The position numbers and the translations under genes are program-made. Below, in pieces: positions 30,864 through 40,133 of a stretch of 64,000 nucleotides of DNA; the first letter of the stretch is position 1; every line of letters begins with the position of its first letter. A model generated the notes under the pieces. It was not told the origin of the DNA, did not search any database, and worked only from the letters and a program-made list of their open reading frames with translations. This DNA is from Picochlorum sp. 'celeri' (taxonomy: Eukaryota; Chlorophyta; Trebouxiophyceae), in assembly GCA_010909725.1 (NCBI GenBank), contig JAACMV010000003.1, positions 868,001 through 932,000 on the forward strand, given 5' to 3'.

Positions 30864-31506
30864 CGACCCAATACCCTTGGACGTGTTGTTTCGACATTTG
30901 GCGTACAAGGATTGAATGTAAAACCAATTGTTGGATAGAACCGTCTCATGTCATCGAGATATCCGTCCATTGGACTGAATCGTTGCGTGTTTCTTAAATC
31001 ATCGATCAGATGCATGCGTTGATAGGGCATTTTATGATGTTTCAGTAAAATTCTGTGCATTCGGTCGTCGTATCATTTCGACCGGTCGTGTTCACAAGGG
31101 GTATACTGCGATCGAAAGAATCGCAGCAGGAGCCCGCTTTCGAGGGGAATCTGGAGCAAAATAGGACAGAACCAGCCAACACCACAGGCTTTGGCGATAC
31201 GGCCAACGCGGACGAGCAGGATAAAACTAATTTTTCATTCTGCTCGGGTGTCAGACTCTCATATAGGTACGTTTTCAGACTGTATTTAAACGTAGTTTTA
31301 CATTTGAGAATCCTAGAAAGGCCTTCTAAAGCACGTATACGCGAAGCGAGTGGGGCGTGGCATTGTTGCCTACACGAAAGATCTTCGTTCGCGAAGCCGT
31401 TGTTTCACTTTTGTGCATTGTACCCATGTAGATTGTGCTGAAAATATTTGTGAGTTATATTCGAGGAGGAAAACGTAAAACCAAAACACGAGGCACCTAG
31501 TTTTGG
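30864..31506. other. Divergent spacer, no clear gene
   Basis: The region lies between the membrane-protein start and the 31.5-kb repeat-protein gene. A 128-codon plus-strand frame at 31055-31441 changes character part-way and has no recognisable features, so I do not call it. Confidence 0.35.
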
Positions 31507-34500
31507 ATGACGGGCGGAGAGTCCCAGCCTGCCAGCGAGGGCCCTGCTCAGGGTACTGCTGGACCAGTCAGGGACGTCCACATGTCTGAGGAGAATTTGT
31601 CTTCGAGCAGCGACGAATCCTCGGATCGCACAAGTAATACGATGGTGGATCGAAAAAGAAGAAGATACACTGATGTTTCAGGCGAGAGTGTTGATGCAAT
31701 GCGCACGAGATGGGAGAGTGGTATGGCAGCTGGGAGGTCGCCAAGGAGAAGAAGGCCTTCGATGCAATGGGAGCAATTGATTGGTCTGACGTGGCAGGAA
31801 AAGTATTCTCTTCATGAAAGAAAGATGCGAGAGGATGGTAGATGGGTTAGTTCGCGTCGGAAGGACTTGCCGCCTGATATATTTAGATCGAGCAAGTGGG
31901 AGCCTATTGAAATAGAACGGGCCATTGGAATTCGCCGAAAGGAACTGTTGCGGCGAGATAAATTTGATGAGGATTGCGAGGAGTTTCATGTGTTTTATTC
32001 GCAGCCCGAGTTGGGGTATAATTTTAAAGGCGATTGGGAGAGAGCAGAGGGTCAGAGAGAGAAGGATAGGCTGTGGAATTTACCGTGGCCTTTAAAATAT
32101 AGGGAGCACATGGAGAGGATGGAGAAACTCGGGAAATGGCGGTCAAACCGTGCTAATACGGATGGATCAAGACCGCCTATATTTTCGAGGGCAAGTAAGG
32201 ATCCAATGGAGCAAATTATGTCAACACGGCTCTACAATTTGTTGCGGTCAGAAGTTTTTGATACATATTGCCAAGAGTTCCATGAGTTCTACATGAAGAA
32301 AACAGGGTATGACTTTAAGAAAGAATGGGAAAGAGCTCATGAAAGCAAGTACTATAACAAACTTTCGTGGTCTGAGAAGTATGCGGAGCATCTGAAGAAT
32401 GTGGAAAAGGATGAACTGCGTTTCATGGACCAGGAGAGGTTGCGGGTGATATTATTTAATCCCAAAGGGCGTTCTCTAATTCAGGGAATAGTGGCTGAGC
32501 GGTTTCGGAAGTTATTGAGGTTCCGCGAAAAAGTTTCTAGTGCTGAAATAGAAGAGTTCCATCGGATTTATCTCGAGAAGACCGGGTTTGATTTCAAAAA
32601 GTACTTGGAACAGTATAATAGTCGTGCTAGGGACTCAGATAGTGAAGCAGAGCACCCTCCCTTACTCATAGAGACTCCAGAGGCCTTTGAAATCCCAGCT
32701 ATTCCATTGAAGGCGGAAAAAGACGAAGGAGAAGCCAATTACGAGTTTTATCTACTCAAAGGTTTGGATCTCTGGAAGAAACAATGTTTTGATTTTCGTG
32801 AGCAGACAGGTAGAGGGATTCTTCCTCGGGATTGCATCGAAACCAGTACTGGTGAGACTAAAAGGATTGGGTCCGATGTACAAAAGTGGAGTAGAATAGC
32901 CCGCAATGAGTTACGACCCGAGTCTGCTAAAATGCAGTGCAGGCTTATAGAAATCCGACGTCGCCTAGTTACTCTGCTTGGCGTGGATCATAGTCTGCCA
33001 GATCCTCTTTGGAAATCATCGAAGAAAACTTCATCAGGCAAGGAAAAAAACGAGCATGGCTATACAATGGAGGAGATTTGCCAAGAGCATAAGGACGAAA
33101 TTTTGCAGATGGATCCTATCAGATGGATTAATTCTAATACGCAAAATGGATCGTGCCCAAAGGTCTTTGAGAAAAACTTGGGCCCTTGTGAATCTCTAGC
33201 TGCAGTGACACGGGAAAGGCTGTTGGCTTCACCCACCTTTGGTGAACAGTGCCAAAGATTCCATGACTTTTACTGGAAAGAGTTGGGTTACAACTTCAAG
33301 ATTGAATGGGAGAATCATAGGATAGACGTGCTGCATAAAAGTAGCAATTGGGTTGACAAATTTGAGGCTCACAAGATGCAAGTGATAAAAGAGGACAGGG
33401 ACACACCTTCCCAACCAGCGCGATGGCAGTATAGTAAAGATGGGTCCCGTCCAAAAATTTTCAAAGTAACTGCGACTCAATTGGAGCACGAAATATCCCG
33501 GAGGCGAGATAGACTGATGCAACGCATGCATATTGACCGCGATGTGCAAGAGTTTCACGATTTTTACCATGCAAACATTGGTTATGACTTCATAAAGGAT
33601 TGGGAGTCAAACAAGAAGAAGAAAACCGTCCCCTGGATTGAAAAGTACAATGCTCACAAGAAAGTAATACAGTTAGAGGACACGAATAAGCCAGAATCAT
33701 TGAAGCGATGGAAGCCAGTGGAGAAGGGTAAAACTCTCCCCCCAGTTTTCCGAAAAGATGCAAATACATGTGCTCAAGAGGAATGTGCTGTCGGGAAGAG
33801 GAGGGATACATTGCTGCGCAAGCGCGATTTCGATGAAGCGTGTAGGGAATTCCATGAATTTTATTATAAAGAGCTGCAGTATGATTTTGAACAGGACTGG
33901 CGTTCTAAAAAGAACAAGGCTGATCCAAATGAGGAGGAGTGTGCAGAAATCCTTTGTGATCTAAAAGGTGAGGAGCACCTCAATGGTTCTAAGTTGCGTC
34001 GAAATCATCATCAACCAGTGAAAGATCCGGAAGTCATCGAAAAATTGAAAAAAGCTGGATTAACTGCGTTAGGTGAGAAGAAGATTTCAACGGGAGAAGT
34101 CCGCTGCAGGCCCAAATTAATGTACAAGAAAATGTTCCAGCCTCCCCTGTCAGAACGCTCTTTTCCAACTGTTGTACATGCGTGCATTATGGAGGACTGT
34201 CTTAAGATTATAGTGGAGATGTTGGGCCTCGTTCGAGGGCATGATCCAGTCAAAGAGTTTTGCTTTGAGAGAAGGGGATATGAGAGAAATGGTTCACTGA
34301 TGGCTGCAATGATAAAAGTAGTCAATATCAGCAAGGCCCTGCACGACACAGAGGAGCCACGACCAAGCACTAAGGACTTTTGGGAGTTTGTGAAATCTAG
34401 AATTTCAGACCATGTAGAAATTGACGATCTTCTGAAGAACACTGTGGCTTGCAAGTCAGCTAGGGATGCACTCATTACCACACCAACGACACTAGACCGC

Positions 34501-35682
34501 GACACTGCTGTTGCAACGTTCCCGAAAAAGGCAAAGGCTTTGGAGGATCGATCTAAAGGCGCAGTTATAAGCAAATTCAAAGTTAACTATGAGAAGCTTC
34601 AAGAATTCCTAAAGACCCATTCAACCCTGCCCAGACCTCGGGATGGAGATGCATCCCTTGCAAGCTGGCTCAGGCACCAGCGAGTCCAGTACCTGAATAA
34701 TAATTTGAGAGACGAACCTGGCGTGATGGCTGGATTAACAGGTGAAGAAAAGCGGAAGATGTTGGACTCCCTTCCTGGGTGGAAGGAGTATGTGGCAGAT
34801 GCAAAAGTCCCAAAGAGGGGAACGGTTCCCTTGGTCATTGGATTTATTCCATCAAAGTATACAAAACTTCAGGAAAATATCGAAAAACATCTGGAGATCC
34901 TAGAGAGATGGAAAATCGAGGAACAAGGCAAATCTGCTATTTCACGCAAACGCATTCCTCCACAGCGCTGTGTATACAATGACGCAAAGCACGGAGAAAC
35001 TCGCCTTGGGTCTTGGATATATAGATTTAAGAAGAATGCCAAAAAAGGTGTGTCAGACGCCAAAAAGGTCCTTGGTAGAATCGGTGAGATCCTGGAGCTT
35101 GGAGAAAATTGGTGGCAGGAAAGTCCCAACACTGATGTACGTTGCGAAGCTCCTTCAAGTGATAAAATTCGCACCACGGCGGTTCAATCCTGTGAGTTGA
35201 AGTCAGAACATAAAACGAAAGCCTTTACTCAAAGTGCTCAAGCCTCTGGGGTGAAATATAATAGATTAGAACCTGCCAGAATATATGAGATTCTGGAGGA
35301 AGAAGGCCGCCAGGAGAAGTGCTTGAGCCATACTGCTGATTCCTCAGATCTGCCCTTGATTAGTAACGTGAACAGCACAGTCTCATCTGACCAAGAAAAA
35401 AGACCAGCGAGTACTCTGCGGGACTTATTCGTGAAAGACGTTGAGGCTGTATCCACAAATGACATCTTCCAAGTCATTCGCAAGCTAGCAGATCAATACT
35501 GCCTTGATAATCCAGAGATGAAGAAACAAATCGATACTGCAGTTGAAAATGCAGGATTCAAGATTTTGGAAAAGTACGATGATGGTAAACTACTGTATAG
35601 TCTCGCGCGATCGTGTGTTGAGTCACATAATATTGGCAAGTTTTTCCGCCACCTTGTCGCACAGCATGGCTCAAATCCCTGA
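31507..35682 (+). CDS. Intronless 1391-residue protein with six ~90-residue repeats
   Basis: Unrecognised family. A single uninterrupted frame from ATG 31507. After a Ser-rich, acidic N-terminus with a basic KRRR patch, six copies of a motif occur at about residues 156, 254, 348, 581, 680 and 780. The pattern is Cys/Val, acidic, then EFH-x-FY, a few residues, then GYDF-x-x-(D/E)W. Examples are CEEFHVFY, CQEFHEFYMKKTGYDFKKEW, IEEFHRIY, CQRFHDFY, VQEFHDFY and CREFHEFY. Each is preceded by a W-x-(E/D)-K-(Y/F)-x-x-H helix and an Arg-rich (I/R)RR-x-x-L helix. Near residues 1018-1095 and 1111-1200 two stretches resemble helicase-associated domains (LASWLRHQRVQYLNNNLRDE; RLGSWIYRFKKNAKKGV). No ATPase or nuclease motif is visible. 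DNA or RNA binding is plausible but inferred. Lack of introns sets it apart from most neighbours. Confidence 0.75.
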   Translation: MTGGESQPASEGPAQGTAGPVRDVHMSEENLSSSSDESSDRTSNTMVDRKRRRYTDVSGESVDAMRTRWESGMAAGRSPRRRRPSMQWEQLIGLTWQEKYSLHERKMREDGRWVSSRRKDLPPDIFRSSKWEPIEIERAIGIRRKELLRRDKFDEDCEEFHVFYSQPELGYNFKGDWERAEGQREKDRLWNLPWPLKYREHMERMEKLGKWRSNRANTDGSRPPIFSRASKDPMEQIMSTRLYNLLRSEVFDTYCQEFHEFYMKKTGYDFKKEWERAHESKYYNKLSWSEKYAEHLKNVEKDELRFMDQERLRVILFNPKGRSLIQGIVAERFRKLLRFREKVSSAEIEEFHRIYLEKTGFDFKKYLEQYNSRARDSDSEAEHPPLLIETPEAFEIPAIPLKAEKDEGEANYEFYLLKGLDLWKKQCFDFREQTGRGILPRDCIETSTGETKRIGSDVQKWSRIARNELRPESAKMQCRLIEIRRRLVTLLGVDHSLPDPLWKSSKKTSSGKEKNEHGYTMEEICQEHKDEILQMDPIRWINSNTQNGSCPKVFEKNLGPCESLAAVTRERLLASPTFGEQCQRFHDFYWKELGYNFKIEWENHRIDVLHKSSNWVDKFEAHKMQVIKEDRDTPSQPARWQYSKDGSRPKIFKVTATQLEHEISRRRDRLMQRMHIDRDVQEFHDFYHANIGYDFIKDWESNKKKKTVPWIEKYNAHKKVIQLEDTNKPESLKRWKPVEKGKTLPPVFRKDANTCAQEECAVGKRRDTLLRKRDFDEACREFHEFYYKELQYDFEQDWRSKKNKADPNEEECAEILCDLKGEEHLNGSKLRRNHHQPVKDPEVIEKLKKAGLTALGEKKISTGEVRCRPKLMYKKMFQPPLSERSFPTVVHACIMEDCLKIIVEMLGLVRGHDPVKEFCFERRGYERNGSLMAAMIKVVNISKALHDTEEPRPSTKDFWEFVKSRISDHVEIDDLLKNTVACKSARDALITTPTTLDRDTAVATFPKKAKALEDRSKGAVISKFKVNYEKLQEFLKTHSTLPRPRDGDASLASWLRHQRVQYLNNNLRDEPGVMAGLTGEEKRKMLDSLPGWKEYVADAKVPKRGTVPLVIGFIPSKYTKLQENIEKHLEILERWKIEEQGKSAISRKRIPPQRCVYNDAKHGETRLGSWIYRFKKNAKKGVSDAKKVLGRIGEILELGENWWQESPNTDVRCEAPSSDKIRTTAVQSCELKSEHKTKAFTQSAQASGVKYNRLEPARIYEILEEEGRQEKCLSHTADSSDLPLISNVNSTVSSDQEKRPASTLRDLFVKDVEAVSTNDIFQVIRKLADQYCLDNPEMKKQIDTAVENAGFKILEKYDDGKLLYSLARSCVESHNIGKFFRHLVAQHGSNP

Positions 35683-35845
35683 TACAGGGCTACTAGTTTG
35701 TATATGAATGTCACGAGTGTGTTTTTCGCAAAAGAAATAAATTTACAATCAACTTCAAAAAAACATTTAAAAAAGATACTTGCAACAATCTCAGACTGCT
35801 CCTTGCTTTGTCAGCAAATTTGAATTCCAGGTCTCTCTTCTCTTC

Positions 35846-37043
35846 TCAAAGGAGCACTTGTTCCAGCTCCCATGGGTCAAACTCTTCCAAATCGTCACAC
35901 ATCATACCATCATCATAATCCATGTCGTCGTATTCCATGGTAGGAAAGAACACGCGCCAGCCTTCAGACTGACAGACCATGGGTTCATGAGCATCATTAA
36001 ATGAAGACTCGAGATTTCTTTGGACTCCATCCATCCCCTCGAAAAAACCGTCTGTCATGCTCTCAGGAGAACCCAAGAAATCCCATAATAGTTGATCTAT
36101 ATCCATGCCATACTCGTTGCTGCCCAACATGGTGGACATATCATGGACATCCAGCATGCCCACACCTTGCATTTCAGGCATCTTTGGTGTCTCCGGAGGA
36201 GCCACGTCATCAAACAACGCAGCGCCATCGCTTTCATCGAGTGATTGTTCATAAATTTTCGCCAATATCCTGTCCACTCGCAAGGCCTCATCGACCTCTT
36301 TTCCGTACTTGGAACTCTTCTTGGCATGCAGCACATGCTCCACCACACAGTACACGCACACCACCAGCAGCGCATCGTAATCTCCTTCCATTTTACAGAA
36401 GGAAACATTACCATCAGGTTTTTTAAATATCGAGTCCCTGCTGTGGCGCACTGTCACTGAACTGGTTTGGGCCCTGACTGGCATGTCCGTGGGAGAGGGC
36501 TGCTGAAGAGAGCCCTGGAGGATGTCACAAATGGCATCCTCCACCTGCTTGCAGACGATTTCCATGGTCTTGGTCTGATCATGAAACCTCAACAGACACG
36601 CCAGCAGCGTCTTTCCCATGTTCCTCTGCTCAGGCTTGGCATTTTGCAACCCTTTGAAATACTTGTTGGAGCCTTTTATTCTGAATATTCCGACCCTGGC
36701 GGGATCGCACAGAAGACTCTTCACGTCCTTCACCAGGTCGTGTTCCTCAGATAACAGCAGTAGTCCTGCAAGGCACCGTTGTTGTCAGACACGATCCAAG
36801 GCGACTCACAATTATGCTCAGATCATTATACATAGAACGATGAGACGATATCCATCAATTTCTGGCACCATCGATTAGTTCGCTCCAATTGGAGCGAACC
36901 TTTCACGGATTGGAAATTCATGGCAACGCGAATCGCTCTCCCATGCACGTACCTTGCAGGTTTCTCAAAATATCTCGACTTTCATAATTATTGTTGATAA
37001 TAAAGTCGAGAACATCACTTGGAGTGATAGATTTGCGGGACAT
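35846..37043 (-). CDS. Unknown acidic-tailed protein (2 exons)
   Basis: Exons 37043-36953 and 36765-35846 (187-nt GT-AG intron, phase 1) give 336 aa. The N-terminal ~110 residues look folded and helical (SDVLDFIINNNYESRDILRN; DPARVGIFRIKGSNKYFKG; LLACLLRFHDQTKTMEIVC). A charged middle follows, and the last ~80 residues are strongly acidic with hydrophobic positions (DQLLWDFLGS; DDLEEFDPWELEQVLL), a composition typical of transcriptional activation regions. I do not recognise a family. The intron carries a 22-bp perfect palindrome. Confidence 0.6.
36878..36899. repeat. 22-bp perfect palindrome in an intron
   Basis: The sequence is GTTCGCTCCAA followed immediately by its exact reverse complement, within the intron of the 336-residue gene. 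It could be a dimeric protein-binding site or a cruciform; a chance match of this length is unlikely in 64 kb. Confidence 0.9.
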
Positions 37044-37655
37044 CGCAGTGAACGTGTTCGAATGATCACTCTGCAAATAGTATCTGTGCCGTATCGCACT
37101 ATTTCTCTGTTTAAATTTGTTCAATGTAATATATTGATATATTATAAATTGCGTTTGTGGGTGTGGGTGCGTGCGTGCGTGAATTATATACCATTGTCTG
37201 GGATGAGTGTGCTGCCGACCTGGAAGTGGACAGCACGTGCGACTCTCAGATGCCACGTCCCTCGGCCGAGGGACCCAACAGTGGACCCCCACAAGGGCAG
37301 TGATGCCCAGGGGCAGCAAGGTCACAGATTCACGTGTGGCGTGATGGAAACATGTTACATGAACGCTACTCTTTAACAATATGTCACATAGATGATGGAT
37401 ATCCGATCGATTGATTATTAGAATGAATTTCGGTGGTGGAGAAGCCATGGGCTTGGTTGGGAACATCCCGGACAAGAAACAAACGGTGAAAAAAACATTA
37501 AAAATACTCGACTGTGAATACAAGCGCCATCACGGCGATTCAATAAGAAACTACGATTCCCTGTATGCCACTGTAATCGTATACATGAGCTTTGGCTACA
37601 TGATCTCAGTAGCATCAAAACATTCCTTTTCTGTATCCAATGACAATGATTGACT
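37044..37655. other. Spacer with a GC-richer block
   Basis: The 3' end of the 418-residue gene faces the start of the 336-residue gene (both on minus). A GC-richer stretch at about 37195-37330 contains the 14-bp palindrome CCCTCGGCCGAGGG (37259-37272) and the inverted pair GTGCTG/CAGCAC. A plus-strand frame at 37411-37653 has no recognisable content. Confidence 0.4.
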
Positions 37656-38912
37656 TCATGTCTGTGCTGGACTCGGGGCCTCGTTCTTCTTATGTATATA
37701 CTGTATGACGACTTCGGCAACCTTGTCTGGTCTGACAGCGTCCAACAAGCTTTCACAGCTTGTAGGTGCCTTTGCCATGTGCTTCTCATGCTGCTCCTTG
37801 GCATTCTTGATAATGGCAGCCTTGAGGCAATCCAGGGTTTCCTGAGACTCATATGCTCTACCCTCTCGAGGAGTTTCAAACGTTTTGAACGACAGATTGT
37901 TTTTGAACGATATTGGCCACGATCTGGCCTGCCCCAGAATCGTATTCATTCGTTTCCTGACACTTGATGATGCAAATCCCTGGATCTCAGCTGCTTGTGC
38001 CATTACAATGCTGTCCTGTTCCTTATACTTTTCAAGCCAGCTCTTCAACAATACGCAATATCCGTATTCCACGAGTTCCATACATTCTTCTTCAGTGAGA
38101 CCAGGGTATTGGAATTTGACCAACAAGAGGGAGTACATCTTCATATCGTTGAGGCTTTTCACTATGCTGAGCTTGCAATTGTAGCCTTCTCCAGGGAGAA
38201 GACGCTCATCATACGTCCACAGGTCGATTCTTCTTTCAGTTTGTGTAGCCTGTGATGCAGTTTGCACTACATCGACCGGCTCCTCTGCCTGCTCTTGGAT
38301 CATTATTGGTGAGGAAGAATGATGCATCGTTGCTGAAGATTCCTTGGCTTCAAATGGATTGCTTTGGACATACGAATGCTGCTGATTAGTAAGCTCCAAG
38401 TATCCAAAAGAACCTAATAGATGGTCACGAAGACCTTCACCAAAAACGCAGTCGATCACATTGACTTTGTTCCTGGTAGAATTTGCATCCATCATCATCT
38501 GCTTTGATGGTGTTTCCATGGTGTTTTCCTCCTCAAACTCTAGTTTTCTCGGTCTCAATGAGGTATAAGAGCGCGATTGTCCACCACTATGCAATATAGT
38601 AGTATCTGGAGATGGCCTGAGAGCTTTTTCTCCAGTCATTGGAGTCTCTAGAATCATTTTGTGAGTTTCTACACCCAAACACCCTGAATCACTCCCCTTT
38701 TCTTCACATACATACTGCTCATAATTGGCAGGACCGGTGTATATCAAAGGTGTATCAAACGTATCTTCTTTGGGGGGCAGTACGGGGGTGCTTACGGTTG
38801 GATGGCCACCATCACCATCTGGGGTGTCCTTGGTTGCCAAACCGAGGGCTAGTAGTGTAAATTGCCTTGTCCTCTTGCGGTCACGCTGTCGTGCGGGGCC
38901 ACGCTGCAACAT
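37656..38912 (-). CDS. Unknown 418-residue protein
   Basis: Long open frame from ATG 38912; family not recognised. The N-terminal half is polar, Ser/Thr/Pro-rich and likely disordered. The C-terminal half is helical (MKMYSLLLVKFQYPGLTEEE; ELVEYGYCVLLKSWLEKY) with conserved-looking basic segments. The sequence just upstream (TGTGTGCAG at about 38922-38930) is a good splice acceptor. A donor-like ATG/GTACGT near 39072 on the minus strand could be the end of a first exon carrying the start codon; the 5' end is therefore uncertain. Confidence 0.6.
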   Translation of the reverse strand: MLQRGPARQRDRKRTRQFTLLALGLATKDTPDGDGGHPTVSTPVLPPKEDTFDTPLIYTGPANYEQYVCEEKGSDSGCLGVETHKMILETPMTGEKALRPSPDTTILHSGGQSRSYTSLRPRKLEFEEENTMETPSKQMMMDANSTRNKVNVIDCVFGEGLRDHLLGSFGYLELTNQQHSYVQSNPFEAKESSATMHHSSSPIMIQEQAEEPVDVVQTASQATQTERRIDLWTYDERLLPGEGYNCKLSIVKSLNDMKMYSLLLVKFQYPGLTEEECMELVEYGYCVLLKSWLEKYKEQDSIVMAQAAEIQGFASSSVRKRMNTILGQARSWPISFKNNLSFKTFETPREGRAYESQETLDCLKAAIIKNAKEQHEKHMAKAPTSCESLLDAVRPDKVAEVVIQYIHKKNEAPSPAQT

Positions 38913-38939
38913 CCTTTTCCCCTGCACACACGCGATCAA

Positions 38940-40133
38940 ATATAATTATTGGTACCAAAAAGAGTAATTCTGTCAAAGAAAAAACATCTTCTACGGTGGG
39001 GATGAAACAGAACAGCAAGCGGCGACAGAACCCATCTCGCAATTCTTTTCTTGTCTATCCAAGTACGTACCATGAGATCGAGATTCGCTTCCTTTATCAC
39101 TTCTGTTAATACAGTAGGGTATATTTATCGATATATTTGTAGATGAGCCCTACAAGTTGCCCGACTTGTAGGGAACATTGATTCCACTCAGAACGGTCTT
39201 GCCATCACTCTTCCCATCAACAATTTGCTTGATGGGAAGAAGTCGATACCGTGTTTGAACGAACCATCCCATCAAAAGCACGCTTGATAGGAAATACTTA
39301 GCATCGTGTCTTGTCCAAGGACACACATCAGCGTCTCGCTTCCAACCCTGCCATCATTACTCACACCGATCATATGATTTGTATCCAAAATCACCTCTAC
39401 CATACGTACAGAGTATTTTAAGGGCACCACAATGCGCTGTGGCTGCTTGAATCGCCCCGAAGCCACGGTGGGATGGCGAGCTGGGATCACTTCCCGTACC
39501 TCCGTTTCCTCTCGGACTCGCCATATATACACCCATGGGCTCTCTTGATGACATATATATCATCAATAAATATATTCATGTCATTGTTGAGGGCGCACAT
39601 GCCCAATTTTGAGACCTTGCCGTGTGGACCAGCAGGAGGCCTGTTTTCGCTTTTTCAGGCTTCTTTTCGGAAACGGCGCCATGGCCATGGCCAGCAGCAG
39701 TATCCCGTGTTCCCGCGGTATTCGCCTCGGGGCCCTGTTTTGGTTTTGACCACCCCACCCCCTGAAGTGGCATTTTTTACGCTCCTCGCCCGATTGCGCT
39801 GAGGATTTTTACATTCTCTCTACTTCCTAATAGACCATGGTGATGTAAAAATGAAGAATGCGACGAATATAGCAGACGCACGGTCTGCTGCTGCTCCAGC
39901 TGCTGCTGGGCCCTGTCGAATACTCGCTAGTATCGATCGATCGACTTTCAAGGTCGAGCCTTGGCGGTGACCGATGAACAACAACAATCGGGACGGACAT
40001 TTCAAATTCAGTTGGCGTCGTGTATCGCCCCATCCGCACACGGATAGTATTGAATAAAATACGTTAATGATTGTATTCGACCTTATGTGTTGATTCGATT
40101 TGTGTGGGAAAGACAGCCCGCTCATTGACGCGA
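38940..40133. other. Mostly unexplained 1.2 kb
   Basis: No complete gene supported. Minus-strand frames at about 39576-39800 and 39272-39566 contain protein-like pieces (KVSKLGMCALNNDMNIFIDD; KQPQRIVVPLKYSVRMVEV) with donor-like GTACGG near 39498. A small multi-exon minus-strand gene is possible but I could not assemble it. A hairpin lies at 39148-39173. The right end should contain the BRWD-type gene promoter. Confidence 0.35.
39148..39173. repeat. 10-bp stem hairpin
   Basis: CCCTACAAGT, a six-base loop TGCCCG, then ACTTGTAGGG. The stem is perfect. A second imperfect inverted pair around TTGATGGG / CCCATCAA follows at about 39230-39275. Confidence 0.85.

Noticed and set aside
31055..31441. 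128-codon frame upstream of the repeat protein
   Set aside because: No recognisable motif, composition shifts midway, and no splice connection to the downstream ATG is convincing.
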